This document shows, one piece after another, positions 46,257-57,554 of a stretch of 64,000 nt of DNA. Within the stretch, counting starts at the first letter, position 1, and each line of letters begins with the position of its first letter. The position numbers and the translations under genes are program-made. Origin of the DNA: Branchiostoma floridae (taxonomy: Eukaryota; Chordata; Leptocardii; Amphioxiformes; Branchiostomatidae); the NCBI RefSeq assembly GCF_000003815.2, contig NC_049989.1, forward strand, positions 21,337,888-21,401,887. Direction: 5' to 3'. Below the pieces are notes generated by a model. It made no database searches, had not been told where the DNA came from, and saw only the letters and a list, made by a program, of their open reading frames with translations.

Positions 46257-47398
46257 GTAAGTTTAGATAATCCATAAGGTAAGTACTTTCTCCATTCCAA
46301 GCACCTCGCGTCATTCATTTATTTGTGCCCTATGGCGGCAATTAAAAGCAGCTGATATGATTGCAAAGACTTTTCATGGTTGTGTTTTTAAACGAGTTAT
46401 AAACATGACGGAGATTTTCAAGGTATCAAACGTACAAGTGTATATCGTAAGTTATCCTGAGCGCACATGAGGAGAGGAATCCTCGTCAGTCTTCTTTAAG
46501 CTGACACGAACATGCAGGTACACAACAGGGGCAAGTTGCCATCTTTGGAAATTGTTGGTTTGTTTGTGCCTTTATTTATACTCGCTACTGCTCCATTCGG
46601 CCGCTTTTACTATGGGTCGAGTTAGGAAGAGTATCAATGTTCAATAAGTAATGATTACTCAATGATAACTAAAATGAACCACTAGATAAAAATTAATGTA
46701 GAGTTGAAGGGAATGAAGGTAATGTATGGTGACACCCTAAACATATCAGATCAGACATGATTCTCTTTTATGTTGTGGCACAGACGTAGTAAATGATGAT
46801 CTACTATTCTACAAACGCAGAAAGCTGGGTATGGAATAAAACTAAAAATGGAATGAGATTAGATTAGATTAGACATTAGATTCAACATAATGACAATACC
46901 AAAACGAATTAAACTCCTGCTATTCTCATGCAAGGGTCACACAACTCAATTTTTTTTCTTAGATTGCGGCTTCATTCTCTTTTGTATAGCAAAACTAGAA
47001 GTGATAATGACATGCATTATTTAAGAAATAAATAAACCAGAAATTTTAAGTATTTTCTTGCAGGTTGATATTGTTTTTCCATTTGTAGATACGTCTAGTA
47101 ATCTATAATTCATTGTTTGAATTGTCGACCAGTCTAGCTTGTTGATTTGGCTCCTGTGGTGGATCTGAGTTTATTACCGGTTACGCTGCATCCTTTTTAT
47201 CTACATTTTATAGCGTCTTTTTCATATCCTCTTCTCTCCAATATTATCCTGCACAAATCAGTGAACCAAAAATTACATTGAGGTGGCCTGTTTCGGAGCT
47301 CCTAATATGGAAGATCAGTCTCATGAAAATGTCAGCGAATAGCAAACATGGCCCCAAAATGAGTAAACAACCTCCATGCTAATTACAAAAAAAACAGC

Positions 47399-47447
47399 TT
47401 CAATAGACACAATCATATCAGCAAGACTAATTCATTACGGAATTGCC
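47399..47447 (+). repeat. Promoter-like module in intron 1 of gene E
   Basis: CAATAGACACAATCATATCA followed by GCAAGACTAATTCATTACGG, matching the intronic modules of the other genes. No CRE. Confidence 0.4.
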
Positions 47448-48236
47448 ATTGAAGCCCATTCTACAGAACATCAGTGAACATGCTCTTAAACAATGCTGTA
47501 TTGTTCGCATGGTTTACAACCGTTTTGAATGGTATATTTAGTGGGTTTGTCGACATTACTTTTTGTTCTTGTAGCTGTATGATGATAATGTTGATTAATC
47601 ACATTTGTATAGATTGCTCACAATAAGTCTTACTGTATACTGATCATGATCCCATTTGCTTAATTTGGATATGCATTAATTAAATTCTGTTGTCTTAGAT
47701 AAAGCACCAATATGCAACTGATAAAGTTTGTATGGATTGACATCTATTCTATTAGTTTAGTATTGCAAGACATGGCACACACCAAAGCTCATACGCAAGG
47801 GTATGAGCAATACAAAAATACAGACAATCAAAGCACAAGAATAACAAAGTGATGTTAATGAGCCACATAGTGACAAAAAACGTATTAACTTTAAGAAAAA
47901 TGAAATTTGTATTTAAGTTATCAGGAACTCCAGTCAGTCAAACATTTCGTTACACAAATTAGTTAGTTGTATTTGATATTCTCACTGCTAGTTGTCACTG
48001 AGTACCTGTCAAAAATACTTAAATCAGTCATGTGGAAGTAGTGTACAATACATTATATCGAATCTGTACCTAGAAAACCAACAATAAAAGATCAGTCAAA
48101 GAGGGTGCAATCAGTATGAAAGGCCAAACTGATCATTCCGAACTTAATTTTTTCTGTAAATTGAACTAGTCAAACAAATTTGGAACTTTCACAATCTTCA
48201 ACAGTTTTAATTGTTTTGCCTAGGTGACCAGACACC

Positions 48237-50846
48237 ATGGGAAGAAAGCTGCGACACCTGCTGATTTTCCTTCTCATCACTCTGAAGGAGCCCAACCTGC
48301 AAGTAGCCGGCTGGTGGAAATCAACTCCTAAAGCCGACTGCAGCTGCACACCGTCGCCACACTGCGGTTGCAGTAACCGGGGCCTCACCAGCATCCCTCA
48401 GAAGCTCCCCAAATCCATCTGCCACTTAGATTTGTCAGTTAACAAGATAAAAGATATTCTGCCTGGTGCATTTGCAAATCTACCCCGGCTGGAAGAGTTG
48501 GACCTACATGAAAACCAGATAACGATAATTCGGGCTGAGTTTTCAAAAAATCTAATCAGTCTCAAAGAGTTGTGCCTAGGCGAAAACAAGATAAGAATAT
48601 TTCAGATATCTGTATTTGCAAATCTACCCCAGCTAGAAGAGTTGGACCTATCTTCCAACCAGATAACAAAAATTCAGCCAAGTGCCTCTGAAAATCTACT
48701 CCACTTGAAAAAGTTGTACCTGTACTCCAACAAGCTAACAACTATTCAACCAAGTGCATTTTCAAATCTACCCCGGCTACAAGTGTTGAACTTGTCCTAC
48801 AATCAGATAAGAAACATTCAGCCTGGTACATTTGCAAATTTACCTCGGCTAGAGCAATTACACTTGACCGACATCGATATGACACTGATTGAACCAGATG
48901 TATTTTCAAGTCTACTCAGGCTACAATTATTGGACCTGTCCCGCAACCAGATAACAACGATTCATCCTGGTACATTTGCAAATCTACCCCGGCTAGATAA
49001 GTTGTTTCTGACTGGCAACCAGATAACAACGATTCAGTCCGGTACATTTGCAAACCTACCCCAGCTAGGAAGGTTGATCCTGAATGACAACCACATGATG
49101 AAAATTCCACCTGGTTTATTTGCTAACCTACCCCGGCTCCAAATACTGGACCTGTCCCAAAATCAGATAACTGAGATTCAGCCTGGTTTGTTTGCAAATT
49201 TACCCCAGCTAAAAGTGCTGCAACTGTCCTTAAATCAACTAACAAAGATTCAGCCCGGTACATTTGCAAATCTACCCTGGCTAGAAAAGTTGATGCTGAC
49301 TGGCAACCAGATAACAATGATTCAGGAAGCTTCATATCCCACAAAACTCCAGTGTTTGGACCTGAGGGGAAACAAGATATCTGCGATTACCCCCTTAGCG
49401 TATGGTTTGTTGAAAGCTATTCCTGTCATAAAACTCTACGAGAACCCATGGCAGTGTGACTGTAGGATGTTTCTCTTGAGACTAAATATCACTGACTTTC
49501 CTTCATTTAAAGACCAGATATTCTGTGCCCAACCCTCCAAATTCCGGCATCAGAATCTTGTAGATATCAATCCTGAAGAATTGATTTGTGAAGAGCCAAC
49601 CGAATCAATGCTCCATGCTGATGGCCGAATTCATTTTGGCAATTTTAGCACACCGAGCGGCTCAACGGTAGGTCGTACAGACAAAATAAGAACAACACTA
49701 ACTTCACCCACTACAACAACTCCAGAAAATACAGAAAGTAACAGTTTCAATGCTATTGTCCGAGTAAGTTCTACCAACCGTTACAATGGCACAACGGCTG
49801 GCTCAATGGTAAGGTTTTACTTTACAGTAGGCACTGCAGGGAAAAAAAGCAAAGCAATAACCACACTAGCTTCAACCCTTGCAACCACTCCAGACAAAAT
49901 GGAAAGCAGCAGTTCCCATGAATCTGCTCCCAGTGTCCCCATCCCTGTTCTCGTTGGCTCTATCAGTTGTTCAGTAGCTGGCATTGTCCTTATTGGAACA
50001 ATCATTGCCACAATCTGGTCCCACAGAAGAAACAAAAATCCTCCATCGGGTCCTGCTTCAGTCCCAAATTCTCAGGCTAACACGCGATATCTGGCAAATC
50101 CTCTGTACGCAAGTGTAGAAACATCACCAAATCACTCAAATTCTACCAGTGTCCATGGCCAGACAGCGCGGGGCCAGTCTCATACCAGCACTAAGATCAA
50201 CTCAAACGTCTCAGCTGGTGCAATGACTAGTGGTGAACATATACATACCAAACATGATCAGATAGGACAGGGCCATTCTCATGCCACCCCTGAGTCCAAT
50301 ACAAAGTCCACCACTAAGTCCACCTCAGCTACTGTGGTGACTAGTGGCGATGATCACCAGTATGAAGACGTAGACAAACATCATGATCAGACAGGGCAGG
50401 GCCAGTCTCAGAACATCACTAAATCCAACCCAAACACCACAGCTGCTGTAGTGACCAGTGGGCATGATCAGCAGTATGAAGACGTACTACTAGGCAACCA
50501 ACATGATCAGACAGGGCAGGGCCAGTCTCAGGCTATCGCTGAATCTTTAGATACCAGAAATGAGTCTTATGGCAACGGACCGACTGTCTCACAGCCAGAT
50601 CCTCTGTATAAGTTTGGGTCGTCCGAATCACAGCCGGGTTCTCTGTACAAGTTTGTGGATCAGCATCAGGCCGACACAAACACATTGAATAATGTCCCTC
50701 CACGCCTCTCCACTCCCCGCGAAGATGACATATATGTGAAGCCAGATGATGCCCTAAGCACGAGGCCAGCAAGCCTGTATGAGATGCCACCAAATAACAT
50801 TTGCGATAACGACATGCTCTACTGCCAACCTCCAGCAAACACATAG
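48237..50846 (+). CDS. LRR transmembrane receptor-like protein, gene E
   Basis: 869 residues in one exon, ATG 14 bases after the acceptor TTGCCTAG. Signal peptide, then an inserted AGWWKSTPKAD segment before a four-Cys LRRNT (CSCTPSPHCGC), 14 LRRs, LRRCT from 403, stalk, helix about 569-594 and a 275-residue tail. The tail has NPLYASVE, two YEDV modules within repeats of about 36 residues (GHDQQYEDV...QHDQTGQGQSQ), DPLYKF, SLYKF, and terminal YVKP, YEMP and YCQP. Compared with F it has one more LRR and a two-codon insertion in the second YEDV module. The LRR numbering suggests gain or loss of whole repeats. Confidence 0.92.
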   Translation: MGRKLRHLLIFLLITLKEPNLQVAGWWKSTPKADCSCTPSPHCGCSNRGLTSIPQKLPKSICHLDLSVNKIKDILPGAFANLPRLEELDLHENQITIIRAEFSKNLISLKELCLGENKIRIFQISVFANLPQLEELDLSSNQITKIQPSASENLLHLKKLYLYSNKLTTIQPSAFSNLPRLQVLNLSYNQIRNIQPGTFANLPRLEQLHLTDIDMTLIEPDVFSSLLRLQLLDLSRNQITTIHPGTFANLPRLDKLFLTGNQITTIQSGTFANLPQLGRLILNDNHMMKIPPGLFANLPRLQILDLSQNQITEIQPGLFANLPQLKVLQLSLNQLTKIQPGTFANLPWLEKLMLTGNQITMIQEASYPTKLQCLDLRGNKISAITPLAYGLLKAIPVIKLYENPWQCDCRMFLLRLNITDFPSFKDQIFCAQPSKFRHQNLVDINPEELICEEPTESMLHADGRIHFGNFSTPSGSTVGRTDKIRTTLTSPTTTTPENTESNSFNAIVRVSSTNRYNGTTAGSMVRFYFTVGTAGKKSKAITTLASTLATTPDKMESSSSHESAPSVPIPVLVGSISCSVAGIVLIGTIIATIWSHRRNKNPPSGPASVPNSQANTRYLANPLYASVETSPNHSNSTSVHGQTARGQSHTSTKINSNVSAGAMTSGEHIHTKHDQIGQGHSHATPESNTKSTTKSTSATVVTSGDDHQYEDVDKHHDQTGQGQSQNITKSNPNTTAAVVTSGHDQQYEDVLLGNQHDQTGQGQSQAIAESLDTRNESYGNGPTVSQPDPLYKFGSSESQPGSLYKFVDQHQADTNTLNNVPPRLSTPREDDIYVKPDDALSTRPASLYEMPPNNICDNDMLYCQPPANT

Positions 50847-51974
50847 TGGCTACATGATAACAATACCTAAAAGGCCATTCATGAAGTTTTGTCCTCTCAA
50901 AGGCTCGCATTCATGGCCATCCGTTGTGCGGTGCGATTTGTCAAACTTTGAATAGATTTCTTTTAAAAGACTTTTTTTTTTATTAACGGCAATAATCATC
51001 ATTATAAATCTTCCCGGAAAGCTTACCAAACAAACGTCCATAAAGCACCTTCTTTACGCATGTAACGAATCGCCAATGACAACGTTTCATAGACAAAATG
51101 TATGCGCTTGAAACATTAAAAACACTAGCATTGAAGTCCTTGCATTGAAAGAGAAAACAGCATCCTGCAGTACTTGAATCACGGCATACGTTTCATAATA
51201 TGATCTGTTCCTCAGTCAGTTTCCTCCTTTTTTTAGTAAACACCCAACCACAAACTAAAAACCAAGAAGAACCATGTATTTATTTTAGAGATCCTATGAC
51301 GTTTCCAACAAACGTAGGACCTTTCCATTAGAACAAGTAAGTGCACATGTGAAAGAGAATAACAGTAGCAAGCCCAAGATATTTGTGGAAAGGAAATCTA
51401 TGGGGCTTTTTTTGCTTCATGATTTCTATTTCTTGTTAAATTTGTGCACGACTTAAGCTGTACATAGTAGAGCCAATATGATGTTTTTTTCTATAGAACT
51501 CAACATACCAGGATGTGAGGGTCTTATAGTAGACTTTTTTGATTGTCTTAAACACTCGAGTTTTACTATGTTTTAAATGTATGATTGATTTCTATGTAGC
51601 TGATTTAATGCTGTCTTTTATGACAGGCATTGTTGTTTTAGCACTGTCATCGTATGGATTTTAGAGCATTTGTGGATATACAGTAGAGTTCGTGAATGTG
51701 ATTAAAGTATCAAATAAGAAACATTACAGCTACTGAAGCAGTCCTGCCGGTTTGCTGAGGGATGTAATACAGTAACTGTTGTCATTGACATGGATATAGA
51801 GACTGATTCAATTGTTATTGGATGGACCAAAGTTTTGAGGATTCAGAGCCAGTCTTCACACTTAATTAGGTTTCTGGCTATTTCAATATTCAAGTACCTA
51901 ATAATCATATTTAAATGAGATATCTGGCAAGACAGGCCTGGACAATCTTAAGTGAATGGAGTGGTCTCCAGCGA

Positions 51975-52330
51975 TTATTGTTTGTTTATTTATTTATTTA
52001 TTTTGCACAACAGAAATAATAAGAAATACAGATAATAATGTATAAAATAGGTGCAGGAGGAGGGGGAAACCTTAATAGTTTATGCTGCGCCCTCCTCCTC
52101 TAAACTACACAAGATGTATGATCAATGAAAACAACAAATAACAAAGAAAAGTAAACTAACACAACCATATGTTGTAATGATACAAAATAGATGTATGATC
52201 AATGAAATCAGTAAACATAACAAAGAAAATAAAGTAACACATATGTTATTATAATACAAAGATGATGTATGCTCAATGAAATCAATAAATAACAAAGAAA
52301 GGAAACTAAGGAAACGTTACAATAATACAA
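51975..52330 (-). mobile_element. LINE 3' tail plus ~80-bp tandem repeats
   Basis: On the minus strand a segment with GAGGAGGAGGGCGCAGCATA runs to TTTTGCACAAC-type sequence and AATAAATAAATAAATAAAC at 51975-51995. Adjacent at 52110-52330, three units of GATGTATGATCAATGAAATC with AACAAAGAAA follow at ~70-80 bp spacing. The same pair is at 61625-61980. Confidence 0.5.
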
Positions 52331-52497
52331 AAAGGATTAATAATTATAGTAATCTATGTTAAGATGAGATAAATAATCCTATAAGGGGCTAGGGTGGTTT
52401 ATGAGATGTGTTTAAGGGCACTTTTAAATTTAAGAAAAGATGAAGCCACAGATTATAGCCACTCAAGTTCTTGAAGCTTTATATTTAGAAATAAATA

Positions 52498-52667
52498 CAG
52501 TAGAAGCTGCTTAATTGTATGGCCTCTTTGACAGTGAATTCCGTGCAATTATCCGGATGGTGCAATAATGCGAATTTAGCTGCAACGCACCGGATTGGGA
52601 TTTTGGTACTACGTGCAGTTAACAGAAGTGTGCGTTAATCCGTTGTGCAATTAAATGGCTTCTACTG
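52498..52667. mobile_element. 170-bp pogo/Tigger-type MITE
   Basis: Ends CAGTAGAAGCTGCTTAATTG and CAATTAAATGGCTTCTACTG, inverted, with TA on both sides. Copy in the gene F unit at 62147-62320. Confidence 0.75.
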
Positions 52668-53599
52668 TATTCAGAACAAATAAAGGCATTGACTAAGACA
52701 AACTATATCTACATCTCAAGACTGTACATGTTGAACAGAATATTGCTTGTATAAAAGTCTTCAGTTTCACAATGGTTGCTGTAAACATTCTACCTGTACA
52801 ATACATAAGGCTGCACGTTTGTTTTTGCTTTGTCATAGTTTGTTTTTCCAAATTAGTGCACATTCATTTGAAATTTTGTGCCAAAATGCTAACTTCAAAT
52901 AACTTGAATAAAGTATCACATGTTGTCTTTAGAAAAATCTGTGTCTGCTTAATTTATTGGGAAGGGCCGATTTTATTTTTTAATTCTTAGTTTCAAGTGT
53001 GGTGGGTTCTTCAACATGTTCGTGATATTTCCTTAATAAATAAATTATTGGTGGACTGAGACTAAAACTGGAATGGACATACAAATATCAGGCTATGTAG
53101 GGTTTTCATTTAGACAAAAGGACAAAATTTTGAAAATACAGAGCAAGAAAGGTTTCAGAAAGCCTATCAGATGTCCCTCTCAGAGCATTTAGTAAATATT
53201 TACTTATATACCTACATGATTAAAATACAGTGGAACAGCATCAATCAATGTGAATCATTCATGCTTTGCCAAGCAAAAAAAAAAACACGGGAAAAAACCA
53301 TGGTTTATGATAAAACTTATAGGCTATAGGTTACAGGCAACAACAAGAACTGCGAATGTTGTGAAAATTGACTACTATACCAAGTCCTTAAAAATCTACA
53401 ATATCTTAAAACTTTTATGATCTTAACGTATCAAAATTGGCTAGGTTTGTGTTTTGAGTTTCATCATTTTACCATATATTAGCGATGTGCTGAATATTGA
53501 TTGCTGGGGACAAAAATGACTAATAATGGGTTTTGGAGTCATATGATTGCATGATGTCACCACATAATCCATCTTCAAAGAGACGTACGGCAGTTAAAC

Positions 53600-53834
53600 G
53601 GTGACATGTTTGAATTGTTTACCCGAGAGGCCTCATACCACTCGTGACGTCAGCGTCAGACAATCAACACGCCCATATAAGTAAGACTAATCAAACCTTG
53701 TTTGTCACAATCCGTTGCGTAACGGTCACAAAGAGCTTGCATCTGGGAGGCACAACTGCAACAAGAAAACACGACAGTCCTTCGTGACTTCCTCACCCAG
53801 AAGTCAACTTGACGTGTAGTGACCACCTTCAAAG
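53600..53834 (+). promoter_or_regulatory. CRE/TATA module without its own coding exon
   Basis: Complete module: TGACGTCA at 53645-53652, CAGACAATCAACACGCCC, CATATAAG, leader and donor (AAAG|GTAAGA at 53834). The downstream intron sequence resembles that of gene B up to about 54750, then a second full module starts at 55466. Either an alternative far promoter for gene F or the remains of a gene whose coding exon was lost. Confidence 0.6.
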
Positions 53835-55399
53835 GTAAGATTTTTCAGAAATCAAATCATGTTGATGAAGGCATGTTGAAAACGTTGGTGAGAAAAGCTT
53901 TTGTTTGCATGATATTGTGTCAAAAAGGGCTTTACTTTCAAATGACTGACCTACCCGATGAAATCACTGTCATGATTTGAACATGTGACCATGGCACTTA
54001 AAACGAAATTTCCGCTTTAAACAATGTTGGGCAATGCCTGGCTCTATTGATTGTCATATGCTTGTCTTGAAAATACTAGTAATCGCTTTCTGTTTCTTGA
54101 AAACATGAAAAAAGCAAAAAAATGAAAATGGAATCGAACAAAATTGAGATGTTGCTGAGACAACAATCTTTGGCTTTTTTTTATTTGCCACCTCATTTTT
54201 TCTGATAAGAAAAGTAATTCACACATGCGCCAGTTAGCATACGAATGAAGTCCGCATTCTCTTATTTGAAGATAGAGCTTGGTTTGGCTCTGACGCACAT
54301 AAAGTATGAAATTCATTGTTTGAAATATTTAACGGTTTAGTATGATGACTCGTTGGGTCCTGTGATGGCATTTGGCTCTAACACAGAATGCCAGTTTGCC
54401 TTTAGTCTCGCTCTCGCTCAATTTCCTGCAAAGTCCGAGAACCATGAATTGACGTGGCCTACTATAAATGTGGCCTTTATCTGGAAGGTCAAAGGGCGTC
54501 ATGAAAATGTCAGTGAAAACAAGTAGTAGTAAACAACCTCCATTTGATATGCAAACAACACCAGACAATCAACGAAACCATATCAGTAAGACTGATTTAA
54601 TACCGTTTGTCGCACTCCATAACCGAACAGCTGCTGTAACGAGTATCCCAGGAGCACAACACATTTGTAATAGTACTTTACAGTTTTGGTTTAGTTTTGA
54701 TGTTTTGGCACAGTTTACCGAAACAGCATGATCAATATCTATTGATAATAATATATGATAATAGCTAAGATAAGAGGCTATGAGGGACGACATCTTCGGC
54801 GCCCGACGGTCGACCTTAAGCAAAATAAGCAAGCATATGATAATGAAAGGGAACAAATGGGAATTAATATACGCTATATTGGTTTTTATTTAGACTTATG
54901 CTGAATTTAAAAAAAAATGAAGAGCAAATAAAGTTTCAGATAACCCATCCGTTAAGTGCACCTTTCCTTTAGTTAATTCTAAAATACATATCAACCCATG
55001 CAATGAAATTCAGTTTAAGTGCAGCAATTCAATTGAATCATTGATGATTGCAGGTTTGGGAAAATTAATACTTAACTTAAGTCCATAGGCTGTAACTTGT
55101 AACACAGGCAACATCAAGAATGCTGCCTGTGTTATGTGTTGAGAATGTTGCGGAAATCGACTATCTTATGTGATAAAAGATCTACAATCTTTTATTTAAA
55201 AATTGCTTTTAATGTATCGCCATTGGCTAAATTCATAAAAAAAAATTGTGCGATTTTTTTCTTTCCTGGCCTATAAGAAAGTAATATTGTACTGAACAGT
55301 GAATGCTAAGGTCCCAAATTACTAAATTTGAGTTTCGAAATCATATGTATAATGCTACCACAAACATATCACGCCCTTCCAATAGACGCACTCCTGTTG

Positions 55400-55655
55400 G
55401 TCGACTCCTCATCAGATGCATATGGTGCATAAGAAATATTAATTCAAGCACCGTCACACCACTCGTGACGTCAGCTTCAGACAATCAACACGCCCACATA
55501 AGCACGACTAATCAAACCTTGTTTGTCACAATCCGCTGCGGAACGGCCACACCTAGCTCGCATCTGGGACGGACAACTGCAACAAGAAATGCCCTTCGTG
55601 ACTTCCTTGTTCAGAAAGAAAGTGCCAACTGAAGATATCCTACCCAGCTTGAAAG
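55400..55655 (+). promoter_or_regulatory. CRE/TATA promoter and non-coding exon 1 of gene F
   Basis: TGACGTCA at 55466-55473, CAGACAATCAACACGCCC, CACATAAG, leader and donor at 55655 (GAAAG|GTAAGT) with a second donor 27 bases later. Sequence is close to the gene E module at 46060. Confidence 0.65.
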
Positions 55656-57554
55656 GTAAGTTTAGAAAATCCATGAGGTAAGTACTTTCTCCAAGCAAAG
55701 CACCTCGCGTCATTCACTTAATTGTATCCTATGACGGCAGTTAAAAGTAGCTGACACGTTTGTAAGAGAAGATTTTTCATGGTTGTGTTTTTAAACGAGT
55801 TATAAACCTGACGGAGATTTTCATGGTATCAAACGTACAAGTGTATATCGTAAGTTATCCTGAGCGCACATGAGGAGAGGAACCCTCGTCAGTCTTCTCT
55901 AGGCTGACACAAACATGCAGGTACACAACAGGGGCAAGTTGCCATCTTTGGAAATTGTTGGTTTGTTTGTGCCTCTATCTATACTCGCTACTGCTCCATT
56001 CGGCCGCTTTTCTTATGGGTCGAGTTAAGACGAGTATCAATGTTCAATAAGTAATGATTACTCAATGATAACTAAAATGAACCACTAGATACAAAATTAA
56101 TGTAGAGTTGAAGGGAATGAAGGTAATGTATGGTGACGCCCTAATCATATCAGATCAGACATGATTCTCTTTCATGTTGTGGCACAGACGAAGTAAATGA
56201 TTATCTACTATTCTATAAACGCAGAAAACTGGGTATGGAATAAAACTAAAAATGGAATGAGATTAGATTAGATTAGACATTAGATTCAACATAATGACAA
56301 TACCAAAACGAATTAAACTCCTGCTATTCTCATGCAAGGGTCACGCAACTCCAATATTTTTTTCAAAATTGCGGCTTCATTTTCTTATGTATAGCAAAAC
56401 TAGAAGTAATAATTACATGCATTATTTAAGAAATGAATAAACCAGAAATTTTAAGTATTTTCTTGCAGGTTGATATTGTTTTTCCATTTGTAGATACGTC
56501 TAATAATCTATCATTCATTGTTTGAATTGTCGACCAGTCTAGCTTGTTGATTTGGCTCCTGTGGTGGATCTTTATTACCGGTTACACTGCATCATTTTTT
56601 ATCTACATTTTATAGCGTCTTTTTCATATCCTCCTCTCTCCAATACTATCCTGCACAAATCAGTGAACCAAAAATTACATTGAGGTGGCCTATTTCGGAG
56701 CTCTTAATATGGAAGATTGGTCTATGAAAATGTCAGCGAATAGCAAACATGGCCCCAAAATGAGTAAACAACCTCCATGCTAATTTAAAAAACAGCTTCA
56801 ATAAACACATTCATATGAGCAAGACTAATTCATTACGGAATGCTTGAAGCACATTCTACAGAACTTCAGCAAACTTGCTCTTAAAGAATGCTGCATTGTT
56901 TCACATGGTTTATAACCGGCTTATTTTGTATGGTTTGTCGACATTACTAGTCTGTTCTTCTAGCTATATGATGATACATGTAATGTTGATTAATCGTATG
57001 TGTATATATTGCTGTCAATTAGTCTTACTTTTCGCTAATCATGATTCAATTTGCTTGATTTGGGATATGTATCAATTACATTTGTTGCCTTTGATAAATT
57101 ACAAATATGCAACTGATAACTATTAGTTTTAGTATTGCAACATTTACAAGACATCATGATTCTGATGACACACACCAAAGCTCATAAGCAAGGGCATGTT
57201 CGTGTGTCATTATAACAAAGGGCAGTACATCGAAAAAATACAGACAAGCCGCGAGAATAACAAAGTAAGCTAATATGAGCAACATAGTAACAAAAACTAT
57301 ATGACATTTAAGAACAATGAAATTTGTATTCAAGTAAACAGAAACTCCAAGACAGTCAAATCTTTTCGTTTCATCTGTGAATAGTTAAACAAAATAGTTA
57401 GTTGTATTTAATATCATGTGAGTTGACAGTGAATACCTGTCAAAATACTTAAATCAGCCATGTGGAAGTAGAATAAAATTCAATATATCAAATTCTGTAC
57501 CAAGAAAATCAACAATAAAGAAAAGACCTTGATTTGCTTAGGTGACCAGACACC

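Larger units (their letters stand above)
50847..52912 (+). other. 3' UTR of gene E
   Basis: About 2 kb, ending at AATAAA 52907-52912. It contains a LINE 3' tail with tandem repeats (51975-52330) and a pogo-type MITE (52498-52667), both shared with F and so older than the duplication. Confidence 0.5.
46000..53850. repeat. Segmental duplication, copy 1 (gene E unit)
   Basis: From its promoter through coding exon, 3' UTR and the next promoter module, this unit is collinear with about 55400-63860. Offsets are 9406 bp at the CREs, 9318 at the start codons and 10006 at the following CREs. Differences include a 368-bp insertion and a 29-bp triplication in the other copy and a few hundred bases missing here near 52740. 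Confidence 0.8.
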
